From assembly GCA_018971625.1 (NCBI GenBank), contig JAGXAJ010000034.1, forward strand, positions 1 through 40,966: a stretch of DNA of 40,966 bases, in the 5' to 3' direction. The DNA comes from Pseudomonadota bacterium. Lineage in GTDB: Bacteria; Pseudomonadota; Alphaproteobacteria; Rhizobiales; Xanthobacteraceae. The notes beneath the pieces were generated by a model. It was not told the DNA's origin, did no database searches, and saw only the letters and a program-made list of their open reading frames with translations. Shown piece after piece: positions 31,062 to 39,971 of this stretch. The stretch's first letter is position 1, and each line of letters begins with the position of its first letter. Made by a program: the position numbers and the translations under genes.

Positions 31062-31138
31062 TGGTACAGTTGGGTGGGCTCGAACCACCGACCTCCTGTT
31101 CCACAGACAGGCGCTCTAACCAACTGAGCTACAACTGC
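31062..31138 (-). tRNA. tRNA-His (anticodon GTG)
   Basis: A 77-base cloverleaf including an encoded CCA. The acceptor stem pairs 5' GCAGTTG with CAACTGT (G1-U72 wobble), the D arm has GCTCAGTTGGTTAGAGC, the anticodon loop CTGTGGA gives GTG, and the T arm has GGTTCGAGCC. The discriminator base is A73, and the base before position 1 is U, so G-1 is not templated. This is the known alphaproteobacterial form of tRNA-His. The 3' end faces the rearranged tad region. Confidence 0.96.
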
Positions 31139-31337
31139 ATCCTGGCCGGCCGCGAAAAGGGGCCGAACGGGGCGGAAACTAGGTGCAACGCCGGGCTTTG
31201 GCAAGCCGGAACGCGGATCGCGTCGCGCGTCATTTCGGCGGGTGCGGAAGAGCCATCAACAGCGTTTTACGATCAGGAAAACGCGGCGCGAGCGCTGCCT
31301 TGATCGCCGGCGACCACCAGCAACCTACGCAAGCGAA

Positions 31338-31362
31338 AGGCCCGGACCACCAGTCCGGGCCT
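31338..31362 (-). terminator. Terminator of the first phasin gene
   Basis: A perfect ten-base stem AGGCCCGGAC/GTCCGGGCCT with a five-base loop, followed on the minus strand by TTT, 46 bases past the phasin stop. Confidence 0.75.
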
Positions 31363-31408
31363 CCGCAGAAAAGCATGGCCAGTCTCTTGTACAATCAGCT
31401 CGGCTTGA

Positions 31409-31840
31409 TCAGGCGGCGGGCCGGAAGATCTTCGAGGCGTTGGTCTTGATCGGCTCGGCGCTGTCGGCGGCGACCTTCTGGGTCAGCTCGGCGAGCTCCC
31501 TGGTATGCGCGGTGAAAGCCTCGAACTGGTTGCGGGCATGCGAGGTCCACAGCTCCAGCGCCTCCGAGGGCGATTTGACGCCGACCAGCGCCTGCGCGAA
31601 GTCGAGATTGGCGGAAGCCGCCTGCTTGGTCATTTCCATCACCTTGGCGGAATACTGCCTGGCGCCGTTGCTGAATACCGAGAACACCGCCTCGATGGTG
31701 TCGTTGTTGGTTTCGGCGGCATCCTTGAACCTGGCGTAATTGTCGCGCGCCTGCGAGACGCCCTTTTCGGCGAATGCTCGCACATGCTCGGGAACTTCAA
31801 ACGGGATAACGGAGGGGGAGAAGGGATCGGAACTTGCCAT
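31409..31840 (-). CDS. Phasin (polyhydroxyalkanoate granule protein)
   Basis: A 143-residue helical phasin that coats polyhydroxybutyrate granules. It has no membrane segment, and nearly the whole chain is amphipathic helix (VPEHVRAFAEKGVSQARDNYARFKDAAE ... ALELWTSHARNQFEAFTAHTRELAELTQKVA), the pattern of the phasin_2 family. Length is typical. The gene is monocistronic between its own terminator and a 313-base AT-rich upstream region that holds TGC/GCA motifs resembling sites of the PHA regulator PhaR. A second phasin of the same strand follows upstream. Confidence 0.9.
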   Translation of the reverse strand: MASSDPFSPSVIPFEVPEHVRAFAEKGVSQARDNYARFKDAAETNNDTIEAVFSVFSNGARQYSAKVMEMTKQAASANLDFAQALVGVKSPSEALELWTSHARNQFEAFTAHTRELAELTQKVAADSAEPIKTNASKIFRPAA

Positions 31841-31965
31841 GGCGTGGGTCCTTTGTGGTGAAATGCTGCGACCTGCGGCGAGCGCGGCAGGCGGATCGAT
31901 GAGGTCGGACTGGAATCGGGTACGCGGAGAGGCCCTTTTCGGGCACTGCTATAAAGCACACTTAT

Positions 31966-32023
31966 CATGTCACTTTTGTGCAACGCAATGTAATTTAATG
32001 TGCAATGCCGCATTTGTGACATG
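31966..32023. promoter_or_regulatory. Probable control region of the phasin gene
   Basis: Perfect eight-base arms CATGTCAC (31966-31973) and GTGACATG (32016-32023) enclose an AT-rich stretch with two TGTGCAA motifs and a TGC-N3-GCA. Such TGC/GCA elements are known PhaR binding motifs upstream of phasin genes in alphaproteobacteria. Function inferred. Confidence 0.4.
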
Positions 32024-32153
32024 CGCGGCCAACTTGCCTCTCCATCCGCACATTCCGTCCCGGCGCAGCCAGGATAGAAGTCGATGATGCGGCTGGAATC
32101 GGTGCGTTCAGGCCGTTTTGGGCAATTCCGCGCCGGTTTGAGGATTCGGCCTT

Positions 32154-32531
32154 TCAGTTACGCGGCCTGGCGGCCTCCATCGCAGTGCGGCCGAAAATCT
32201 GGCCCATCTCGCTGGCCTGCCCCGCCAGCGAGCACATTTGCGTCTGCACATATTCGCCGTGCAACCGCATCATTTCGGGCAGATCCTTGGCGTGCAGCAG
32301 CGATTGGGCATAGTCCAGCGAGGCTTGCACGTTCTTCTCGGCATAGGAAAACGCGGTGGTCCCCATGTCCTTGGCGCCAGCACGCACCGTGGCGCCCCGC
32401 TCCTCGATCGAGCCGGCGGTATGCTGGGCGGTGCTCAGGAATTTTTCGAATGCCTTTCGGGCCTGATCGAAACTTGCTTCCGCCATTGACCGCATTTCCT
32501 TCGGAATTTCGAAATGTCCGTTGTTGCTCAT
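32154..32531 (-). CDS. Phasin family protein
   Basis: A 125-residue phasin with the family pattern EIPKEMRSMAEASFDQARKAFEKFLSTAQ ... YAEKNVQASLDYAQSLLHAKDLPEMMRLHGEYVQTQM, all helical and without a signal peptide. The start at 32531 is set by GGGAG; a longer frame to 32639 lacks such support and its extra residues are unlike phasins. It is not a close copy of the neighbouring phasin, so the two probably have different roles or timing. Confidence 0.9.
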   Translation of the reverse strand: MSNNGHFEIPKEMRSMAEASFDQARKAFEKFLSTAQHTAGSIEERGATVRAGAKDMGTTAFSYAEKNVQASLDYAQSLLHAKDLPEMMRLHGEYVQTQMCSLAGQASEMGQIFGRTAMEAARPRN

Positions 32532-32922
32532 GGTCGCGCTCCCGTTTCCGCCTGAAGGGGCCGTTTTCAACGCCGCTTCAGGGTTCAGATGGCCCCCGCT
32601 CGCCCGCTTGACACTCGATGCGAACCAGTGCGTCGGCATTGCCCATCTCCTCTGTTCTGAGGAACCGATGAGATCGGTTCGGGTTGCCGTTCGCAGACGC
32701 TCAACGCGAGACCCGCGAGATGGTTCAGCTCGATCTGGTTAAGGTTATCCCCCGTCGGCGATACCGGCTGCCGCCCGGCCGTGGACCTGTTCCGCGCCGC
32801 GGGCGATACTAACGATTCGCTAACTCTCATCGTTGGCCGCCGATCAACCAGACCTGCCGGTCAAATTCACTACCAGGTCACCCCGCCCAATCATCGCCAA
32901 GTCACTGCACAAGTCACTGCAA
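32532..32922. other. Gap between the phasin and kinase genes
   Basis: About 390 bases, divergent promoters expected. I see no convincing -35/-10 pair, no repeat and no RNA fold. Part of it (32833-32922) is open in the kinase frame from a TTG. Confidence 0.4.
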
Positions 32923-35900
32923 ATGAACCATCCGGAATTCCAGTTGCGAGGCCTCAGTGATCCGCGGCTGGCGGTACATGCGACCAGCGCGTTGCCGACG
33001 TGGCTGTGGTCGACCGATGGCACGCGGATCCTGTGGGCCAATCCGGTCGGCGCAAGACTTTTCGGCGCCGCCAACAGCGCGGCTCTCGCCGCGAAAATTT
33101 TCGGGCCCGCAGATCCACACCGCCGACAGGTGGTGCAGCTCGCCAATAGCCTGCCGCCGGGCGGCGCGATCCGGTTGGAACGGCTGCGTGGCTTTGGCGC
33201 GCCACTCGGCCAGTCGGTCTCCTGCGGCTGCGCGAGGCTCGATTTCACCGACGGCAGCCACGGCATCCTGATCGTCGCCGACGCCGATGCCGACGGCAGC
33301 ATGCCGCTGGCGGAACGATTGCAACGGCTGGTCGAAGGCATCGAGACGCCGATCGCAGCGTTTGCCGGCGACGGCATGTTCCTTGGCGCCAGCGACGCGG
33401 CACAATCGCTGCCTGACTTTCGCGATCTGTTCGAAGCTGGTCTCAAACAATCACGCAACGAGGCGCTGAAACACGGTCGCGCCGAACCACCGATCGGCAA
33501 TGGCCGCCTGGTGCTGCAGCGGGTCGGCAGCGGCGCGGATGTCGGCCTGGTTGCGCTGGTGGCAACCGGCGCGGCGCCATCGGATCAGGTGCCCGGCATC
33601 ACTGCGGCTGACGAAGCGCGGGCGGAGTCCATCCCGGGCGACAAGTCCGCCGAACCACTGGCCGAGGGCACCGAAGCCGCGCCGGTGCAGCCGGCGCCGG
33701 TGAACGACGATCGTCCGCACGAACCATCGCCCTATGTCGAAGCGGCCGTCGATGAATCTGCGTCTTCGGTGCCGGATTTCGAGCAATCCGCATCCGCGCT
33801 CGGGCACAACGAGAATCCATCGCCTCAAACATCGTCATGGCTCGACGAACCGGTGCCCGCGACGCGCAAGCTGCCGCTGCGCTTTGTCTGGCAGATGGAT
33901 GCGGAAGGACACTTCTCGCTCGGCTCCGACGAGTTCACCCACCTGATCGGCGCCCGGACCATGGCAGGCTTCGGCCGGCTCTGGAGCGACATCGCCGAAA
34001 CTTTCGGCCTGGATCCGGACGGCCGTGTGCTCAAGGCGGTCGCCACCCGCAACACCTGGAGCGGCATTACCCTGAACTGGCCGACCGATGGCGGCGGCCG
34101 CCTGTCAGTGGAGCTGTCGGGCCTTCCGGTCTACGATAGCGCGCGCAACTTCGCCGGCTATCGCGGGTTCGGAGTCTGTCGCGATCTTGACGCGCTGGCG
34201 CGGCTCGATGCATTGCGCCGCCATGAATTGGCCGGAGGTCCGGCGCCACAGGCGCTGTCGGCGGACATCGTTCCGCCCGACATGGCCGCTAAAATCCTCT
34301 TTTCCGCTGCCGAGGCCGCGCCGTTTGTATGGCCTAAATTAATTAATTCCGAGGATTCACAGCCAACCGATTTGGAAACTCCCGAGGAATCGTTCAAGGA
34401 ATCGTCCGGGGAATCCTCCAGTGAAATAGCGCAGGAAACGCCGAAGAACGTGCTGCCGTTTCGGCCGATCAACGAGAGCAGAACGCCGTTGCTGACGCCG
34501 GTCGAAAACCGCACCTTCCACGAACTCGCCCGCCAATTGGCGGAGCGGCTCGAGAAGGTCAGACCTACAGCGTTGCCACCGGCCGATGCGCGCGAGGCAT
34601 CCGCCGCCGCTGTCACCGATCAGCCGGTGCCGCTGAAAAAACCTGAAATCGCCAGCCAGCCACCGAGTTGGCTGGCGCCGCCCGAACCGCCCGCGCGTGG
34701 CGAAGCCCGCGACCGGACACTGCTCGATCTGTTGCCGATCGGCGTGTTGATCTACCGGCTCGACCGGTTGCTCTATGCAAATTCCGCGTTTCTGCAGCGG
34801 ATGGGCTATGCCGATCTCCAGGCGCTGGAAGATGCCGGCGGCCTCGATGCGCTTTATGTCGAGCCCAGCGTGTCCGGCGCTAGCAGCAGATCGGATAGCG
34901 GCAAGCCGGTGACGATTTCTGCGACGCAGGACCCTCGTGAGCAGGTCTTGCCCGCGACCACCGACGCGCAGCTTTATACCATCAGTTGGGACGGCGCCTC
35001 GGCGCTGGCGCTGATCTTCTCGAACGCAGCGAACGCCGATATTCCCGCGGTACTCGAGGTGCCCTCGCCCGTCGGCCACGCCAAGGCCGAGGAGCTTGGC
35101 GCCATTCTGGACACCACGGCCGAGGGCATTCTGATGTTCGACGCCGAGGGCAATATCAATTCGGCCAACCGCGGCGCCGAGGCGCTGTTCGGCCATCACG
35201 GCGCGGAGCTGGTTCAGCGCAATCTTATTGATCTGTTCGCGCCGGAAAGCGCACAGGTGGTGAAGGACTATCTGGAAAGCGTCAAAAGCGCGGAATTCGC
35301 CAGCCCGCTCGAACAGGGGCGCGACGTGCTGGCCCGCGTGCGCGGCGGCGGATTGATTCCGGTTTCGATGACGATGGGGCGCACGCGGCCGACAGGGCCG
35401 AATTTCTTCGTGGTGTTTCGCGATCTCTCGCAGGCCAAAAAGAGCGAAAGCGAGTTGCGCGAGGCGCAGCGTCTCGCCGATCGCGCCGCCAACGCCAAGG
35501 CCGACATGCTGGCGCGGATCAGCCATGAGGTCCGCACGCCGCTCGACACCATCATTGGCTCTGCCGAAGTGATGATCGGCCAGCGCTTCGGCACGCTCGG
35601 CAATGAGCGATACGTCGCCTATTTGAAGGACATCCGGGCGTCCAGCGAGCGCGTGATCGCCCTCATCAGCGACCTGCTCGATATCAGCCGGATCGAGTCG
35701 GGCAAGCTCGATCTCGCCTTCACCAGCCTGAACCTCAACGAGCTGGTCGAGCAATGCGTCGCCGTGATGCAGCCGCAGGCCAATCGCGAACGCGTCATCA
35801 TCCGCACCTCGCTCACGCACGTGCTGCCGCAGGTGACGGCGGACCCGCGCGTGCTGCGCGAGGTCACGCTCAACCTGATCGGTAATTCGATCTATCTCGC

Positions 35901-36189
35901 CAATGCCGGTGGGCAAGTCATCGTCTCGACCGCGTTGTCCGATTTGGGCGGCGTGGTGCTGCGGGTGCGCGATACCGGCCAGGGTCTCAACGACAATGAA
36001 GTGGCCGCCGCGATGGATCCGTTCCGTACGCCGGCGCCGTCGGATCAGTCCGCCGACAACGCCGGCATCAACCTGTCGCTGACCAAGGCGCTGGTCGAGG
36101 CCAACCGCGCCCGCTTCCAGGTCAAGGCCGGCGGCCACCCCAGCACGCTGATCGAAGTGCTGTTCCCGCATGCGATGGAGCAGGCGTAA
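32923..36189 (+). CDS. PAS-domain sensor histidine kinase with a degenerate ATP lid
   Basis: A 1,088-residue cytoplasmic kinase without membrane segments. Several PAS-like regions (about 20-110, 290-430, 600-670 and 720-850) lie between Pro/Ala-rich linkers. The dimerisation domain has SHEVRTPLDTIIG with the phosphorylated His868, and the stretch ERYVAYLKDIRASSERVIALISDLLDISRIESGKL resembles the PleC/DivJ/PdhS cell-cycle kinases. The ATPase has an N box (NLIGNS) and DTGQGL, but the second glycine box, usually GTGLGL, reads NAGINL (1046-1051). This may weaken ATP binding. I chose the ATG at 32923; a TTG at 32833 would add 30 polar residues. Neither has a clear ribosome-binding site. No response regulator is adjacent. 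Confidence 0.88.
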   Translation: MNHPEFQLRGLSDPRLAVHATSALPTWLWSTDGTRILWANPVGARLFGAANSAALAAKIFGPADPHRRQVVQLANSLPPGGAIRLERLRGFGAPLGQSVSCGCARLDFTDGSHGILIVADADADGSMPLAERLQRLVEGIETPIAAFAGDGMFLGASDAAQSLPDFRDLFEAGLKQSRNEALKHGRAEPPIGNGRLVLQRVGSGADVGLVALVATGAAPSDQVPGITAADEARAESIPGDKSAEPLAEGTEAAPVQPAPVNDDRPHEPSPYVEAAVDESASSVPDFEQSASALGHNENPSPQTSSWLDEPVPATRKLPLRFVWQMDAEGHFSLGSDEFTHLIGARTMAGFGRLWSDIAETFGLDPDGRVLKAVATRNTWSGITLNWPTDGGGRLSVELSGLPVYDSARNFAGYRGFGVCRDLDALARLDALRRHELAGGPAPQALSADIVPPDMAAKILFSAAEAAPFVWPKLINSEDSQPTDLETPEESFKESSGESSSEIAQETPKNVLPFRPINESRTPLLTPVENRTFHELARQLAERLEKVRPTALPPADAREASAAAVTDQPVPLKKPEIASQPPSWLAPPEPPARGEARDRTLLDLLPIGVLIYRLDRLLYANSAFLQRMGYADLQALEDAGGLDALYVEPSVSGASSRSDSGKPVTISATQDPREQVLPATTDAQLYTISWDGASALALIFSNAANADIPAVLEVPSPVGHAKAEELGAILDTTAEGILMFDAEGNINSANRGAEALFGHHGAELVQRNLIDLFAPESAQVVKDYLESVKSAEFASPLEQGRDVLARVRGGGLIPVSMTMGRTRPTGPNFFVVFRDLSQAKKSESELREAQRLADRAANAKADMLARISHEVRTPLDTIIGSAEVMIGQRFGTLGNERYVAYLKDIRASSERVIALISDLLDISRIESGKLDLAFTSLNLNELVEQCVAVMQPQANRERVIIRTSLTHVLPQVTADPRVLREVTLNLIGNSIYLANAGGQVIVSTALSDLGGVVLRVRDTGQGLNDNEVAAAMDPFRTPAPSDQSADNAGINLSLTKALVEANRARFQVKAGGHPSTLIEVLFPHAMEQA

Positions 36190-36280
36190 GGCCGAGGCAA
36201 ATTGGCGAAGGACGCGTCATCCTGATCGACGATGATGAAACGTATACGAGCTGCAAGCCTCTGGATGCGAGGCGGTACGC

Positions 36281-36931
36281 TCAGGAATTCTTCAGCGCGA
36301 CGTGAAACTCGGCCTCGGTCTTCGACTTCACCTCGTCGAGCGTGACGCCATCGGCGAGTTCGACCAGCGCCATGCCGCCCTTGCCGTGCTTGTCGATGCT
36401 GAAGACCGCGAGGTCGGTCACCACCATGTCGACGACCTTCTCGCCGGTTAGCGGCAGGCTGCACTTCTTCAGGAGCTTGGGACCGTCCTTGGCGGAATGC
36501 TCCATCACAACCACCACGCGTTTGACGCCGGCGACCAGGTCCATGGCGCCGCCCATGCCCTTGACCATCCTGCCGGGGATCATCCAGTTGGCGAGGTCGC
36601 CATTCTGCGCCACCTGCATCGCGCCGAGGATCGACAGGTCGATATGTCCGCCGCGCACCATGCCGAATGAATCGGAACTGGAGAAGTAGCTGGTGGTCGG
36701 CAATTCGCTGACCGTCTGCTTGCCGGCGTTGATCAAATCGGGGTCTTCCTCGCCCTCATAAGGAAACGGCCCCATGCCCAGCATGCCGTTCTCGCTCTGC
36801 AGGTTCACATCGATGCCGTCGGGAATGTAGTTCGAAACCAGCGTCGGAATGCCGATGCCGAGATTGACGTAATAGCCGTCACGCAACTCCTTGGCGGCGC
36901 GAGCGGCCATTTGTTCCCGGGTCCAGGCCAT
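36281..36931 (-). CDS. scoB: 3-oxoacid CoA-transferase subunit B
   Basis: The 216-residue beta subunit of a succinyl-CoA:acetoacetate (3-oxoacid) CoA-transferase, which activates acetoacetate by moving CoA from succinyl-CoA. The catalytic Glu47 lies in the SENG motif ([10 protein letters not shown]). [10 protein letters not shown] near the N-terminus and the GGAMDLV segment are family signatures. AGGAG precedes the start. scoA lies upstream in the same direction, 79 bases away, and the gap is filled by a palindromic repeat. A 3-oxoadipate CoA-transferase (PcaJ) is the alternative; the acetoacetate enzyme is more likely next to phasin genes, as it links to polyhydroxybutyrate use. Confidence 0.93.
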   Translation of the reverse strand: MAWTREQMAARAAKELRDGYYVNLGIGIPTLVSNYIPDGIDVNLQSENGMLGMGPFPYEGEEDPDLINAGKQTVSELPTTSYFSSSDSFGMVRGGHIDLSILGAMQVAQNGDLANWMIPGRMVKGMGGAMDLVAGVKRVVVVMEHSAKDGPKLLKKCSLPLTGEKVVDMVVTDLAVFSIDKHGKGGMALVELADGVTLDEVKSKTEAEFHVALKNS

Positions 36932-36965
36932 GATGATCTCCTGCTTGAGCTCGCCTATCTCTGTC

Positions 36966-37010
36966 GCATGATCTTATCGGAAAACCGGTTGCCACTTTTC
37001 CGGATCATGC
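36966..37010. repeat. Palindromic intergenic element between scoB and scoA
   Basis: Eight-base outer arms GCATGATC/GATCATGC and seven-base inner arms CGGAAAA/TTTTCCG, with a four-base bulge and an eleven-base loop containing CCGGTT. I recall near-identical elements (GATCCGGAAAAGTGG type) in many Bradyrhizobium gaps. It lies within an operon and would form a hairpin in the mRNA between the two subunit genes. Confidence 0.75.
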
Positions 37011-37718
37011 TCAGGCCGCAGGACGCGGTCTTGTGTTGCGGAATTCGATACGCTTCCTGGCGCTGCCAACTTCGACGATGCGCTTGACGAAAATTCCGGG
37101 AGTGTGAATGTGATCGGGATCGATCTCGCCGGCCGGCACCAGATGCTCGACCTCGGCGACCGTGACTTTCGCCGCGGTCGCCATCATCGGATTGAAGTTA
37201 CGCGCGGTCTTGCGGTAGACCAGATTGCCCGCGGTGTCGCCTTTCCAGGCATGGACAATGGCGAGGTCGGCAAACAGGCTGCGCTCCATCAAGTATTTCT
37301 CACCGTCGAATTCCTTCACTTCCTTGCCTTCGGCGATCAGCGTGCCGACGCCGGTCCTGGTGTAGAAGGCCGGAATGCCGGCGCCGCCGGCGCGGATCCG
37401 TTCGGCCAACGTGCCCTGCGGATTGAATTCGAGTTCCAGTTCGCCGGCGAGAAACTGCTGGGCGAACAGCTTGTTCTCGCCGACATAGGACGAGATCATC
37501 TTCTTGATCTGCCGCGTCTCCAGCAGACGGCTCAACCCGACGCCGTCGACGCCGGCATTGTTGGAGACCACGGTCAGGTTCTTGACGCCGGCATCCCGGA
37601 TCGCGTCCGACAGGGTCTCGGCGATTCCGCAGAGACCAAAGCCGCCCGACATGATCATCATGCCATCCTTCAGAACGCCGTCGAGTGCCGATTTGGCGTC
37701 GGGGTAAACCTTGTTCAT
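37011..37718 (-). CDS. scoA: 3-oxoacid CoA-transferase subunit A
   Basis: The 235-residue alpha subunit of the same CoA-transferase. GGFGLCGIAETLSDAI, the NNAGVDGVGL segment, and GENKLFAQQFLAGELELEFNPQGTLAERIRAGGAGIPAFYTRTGVGT are typical of the family. It is the first gene of the scoAB unit, with the subunits coded by separate genes as usual in bacteria. The C-terminus is slightly extended and basic (RNTRPRPAA). The ribosome-binding site is weak (AGG only). Confidence 0.95.
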   Translation of the reverse strand: MNKVYPDAKSALDGVLKDGMMIMSGGFGLCGIAETLSDAIRDAGVKNLTVVSNNAGVDGVGLSRLLETRQIKKMISSYVGENKLFAQQFLAGELELEFNPQGTLAERIRAGGAGIPAFYTRTGVGTLIAEGKEVKEFDGEKYLMERSLFADLAIVHAWKGDTAGNLVYRKTARNFNPMMATAAKVTVAEVEHLVPAGEIDPDHIHTPGIFVKRIVEVGSARKRIEFRNTRPRPAA

Positions 37719-37975
37719 GAAATACGACCTGATCGGGTGAAGCGCGTCTGCCCGTCGCGGATATCACAGTTCCTCGACACCGGCACGGACTACTGGCACT
37801 TGGATTATTAGGCGAAATCTTCGCAATGCGTCAATGACAGGAGATTTGTACCAAGGGCGGTGGCCAGAATGCCGCCATGGCCTTGAAAGCGTCAAGAAAA
37901 CCCCGCAAGTTGCTGGGGTTGGCAGGATCCCTCGGATGGGTTCCGCAAGCCCGACGACGGCGACCCGATCAGGAT

Positions 37976-39943
37976 ATGTCATTGACGATGGCCCAAGGAA
38001 TGAAGCGCCTGGGAATGCCGATCGCGGCATTGCTTGGCGCGGTGCTGATTGGCCTGATCGCGATGTCCTGGTTCATCAACCGGGACGCTCTGCGGCAGGC
38101 CGTCGAGGCGCAGATCCGGGCCGTCACCGGGCTCGACCTGGTGGTGAAGGGCAATATCGATGTTTCGGTGTTTCCGGCCAGCTACGTCTCGTTTCATGAC
38201 GTCGGGCTGAAGGGCGGCGGTACCGCTGATCCCGCGCTCAGCGTCGACGTGCTGACCGCGAATTTGCGATTGCTGCCTTTGTTGCTGCAACATTTCCAGA
38301 TCGCCGACGTCATGATGTTGCGGCCGCATATCCATGTCGTCCGCGAGGCCAACGGCGACAGCAACTGGACGCCGTTCATCAAGACCATCGCGCGCACCAT
38401 GAAACCAGGTGCCGACAACCAGGTGTCGTTCTCGGAAATCCGGATCGAGGACGGCGTGCTGGCTTACGAGGATGCCGCCAATAACGTCAGCGAAGGCCTC
38501 GACGATATCGATCTTTCACTGGCATGGCCGTCAATCTCGCGCTCCTTTGCGGGGACCGGGCAATTTAACTGGCGTGGCGAACGCGTCGATGGCTCCATCA
38601 GTATCAGCGACTTTGTGGCGGCTTTGTCCGGCGACCGCTCCGGTCTGAAGGCGCGGATCGCCAGTGCGCCGCTGAAACTGGCGTTCGACGGCACCGTCGC
38701 CGATCGCACCAGCATGATGATGGAAGGCACGCTGACCGTCGACTCGACTTCGTTACGCAACGCCCTGCGCTGGACCGGCCGGGCGCCGCCGGGCAGCGGG
38801 GGATTCGGCCGCTTCGCGCTGAAGGCACGTGCCAATATGGTCGGCGCGTCGATCGCGCTCACCAACGTCAACGTTGAACTCGACGGCAATGTTGCCGAAG
38901 GCGTGATGACCTACTCCAACAACGGACGCCAGACGCTGCAGGCGACGCTTGCGGCCGGCGCACTCGACTTGACGCCTTATGTCTCGACCTTCCGGCTGCT
39001 CGCCAGCGGCGCACGTGACTGGAACCGGCAACTGTTCGACCTCAACGCGCTGTCTGCCACCGATCTCGACATGCGACTGTCGGCGGCCCGGGTCACGGTC
39101 GGATCGACCAAACTCGGGCAAACGGCACTGGGCGCCAATCTGCGTGGCGGCGTGCTGGCGCTGAGCGTCGGGGAAGCGCAGATGTATGGCGGCATTGCCA
39201 GGGGCTCGTTCGGAATCGCGCGCTCTGACGCCGATGCCGACGTCAAGGCCCAGCTCCAGTTCACTGATGTCGACCTCCAGACCTGCGCCGCCGAGCTGTT
39301 CGGCATCACCAAACTGTCCGGCCGCGGCAACATCAACGTCTCGCTAACAGCATCCGGTTCGAGCCCGTTCGGGCTGGCGCAATCGCTCGACGGCACTGCC
39401 ACGCTGAATGGCCATGACGGCGCGATCGCCGGCTTCGACGCCGAGCAATTGCTCAAGCGGCTGGAGCGCAGGCCTTTGTCGGGCGGCGGCAATTTCCGTA
39501 ACGGCTCGACGCCCTACAATACCCTGACCATCGCGGTGAAGTTCGCGGAAGGCACCGCGACTGCCCAGGATATTCGGCTGGAGGGGCCCGCCGCACGGCT
39601 GACCTTGACCGGAACCGCCTCGGTGCCGACCCGCGAATATGATTTGAAAGGCATCGCGAGCCTGGTTTCGGCGTCGAACACCACGCCGGGATTTGAACTG
39701 CCCTTCGTGGTGCAGGGACCATGGGACGATCCGCTGATCTTCCCCGATCCGGAAAGCCTGATCCGGCGCTCCCCGGCGTCCGCGCCGCTGCTTGATGCGG
39801 TCAAGGACAAGAAGACCCGCGACGCGGTGCGCTCCGTGCTCGAAGGGTTTGCGGCCGGCGGCGCAAAACCGGCAAACCCAAATGCCGCGGCGCCCGCGTC
39901 CGCATCTGCTCCTGCGGCGGCGGAAGCCGCGAAGCAGAACTAG
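37976..39943 (+). CDS. AsmA-family protein
   Basis: A 655-residue AsmA-type envelope protein. Residues about 10-30 form a single membrane anchor (MPIAALLGAVLIGLIAMSWFI), and the rest is a long beta-rich periplasmic chain. An AsmA N-terminal part (NIDVSVFPASYVSFHDVGLKGG ... LTANLRLLPLLLQ) and the C-terminal AsmA core (LQFTDVDLQTCAAELFGITKLSGRGNINVSLTASGSS) are recognisable. AsmA-like proteins are thought to bridge the envelope and move phospholipids. The end is Ala/Pro-rich. The frame is open to an ATG at 37877, but that part is basic and contains a hairpin AACCCCGCAA/TTGC-GGGGTT, so I place the start at 37976. Starts at 37988 or 38000 are possible. Confidence 0.88.
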   Translation: MSLTMAQGMKRLGMPIAALLGAVLIGLIAMSWFINRDALRQAVEAQIRAVTGLDLVVKGNIDVSVFPASYVSFHDVGLKGGGTADPALSVDVLTANLRLLPLLLQHFQIADVMMLRPHIHVVREANGDSNWTPFIKTIARTMKPGADNQVSFSEIRIEDGVLAYEDAANNVSEGLDDIDLSLAWPSISRSFAGTGQFNWRGERVDGSISISDFVAALSGDRSGLKARIASAPLKLAFDGTVADRTSMMMEGTLTVDSTSLRNALRWTGRAPPGSGGFGRFALKARANMVGASIALTNVNVELDGNVAEGVMTYSNNGRQTLQATLAAGALDLTPYVSTFRLLASGARDWNRQLFDLNALSATDLDMRLSAARVTVGSTKLGQTALGANLRGGVLALSVGEAQMYGGIARGSFGIARSDADADVKAQLQFTDVDLQTCAAELFGITKLSGRGNINVSLTASGSSPFGLAQSLDGTATLNGHDGAIAGFDAEQLLKRLERRPLSGGGNFRNGSTPYNTLTIAVKFAEGTATAQDIRLEGPAARLTLTGTASVPTREYDLKGIASLVSASNTTPGFELPFVVQGPWDDPLIFPDPESLIRRSPASAPLLDAVKDKKTRDAVRSVLEGFAAGGAKPANPNAAAPASASAPAAAEAAKQN

Positions 39944-39971
39944 GCGGCCTCCTTTCTTTGACGAGCTCCGG

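Noticed and set aside
31062..31138. tRNA-His as a proven integration site of an island
   Set aside because: No integrase and no duplicated 3' tRNA segment were found in the window. The direct repeats are of hlyD and not of the tRNA.
34357..36171. A 604-codon open frame opposite the PAS kinase
   Set aside because: Same effect of high-GC coding DNA; composition is unlike a protein and the kinase motifs lie on the plus strand.
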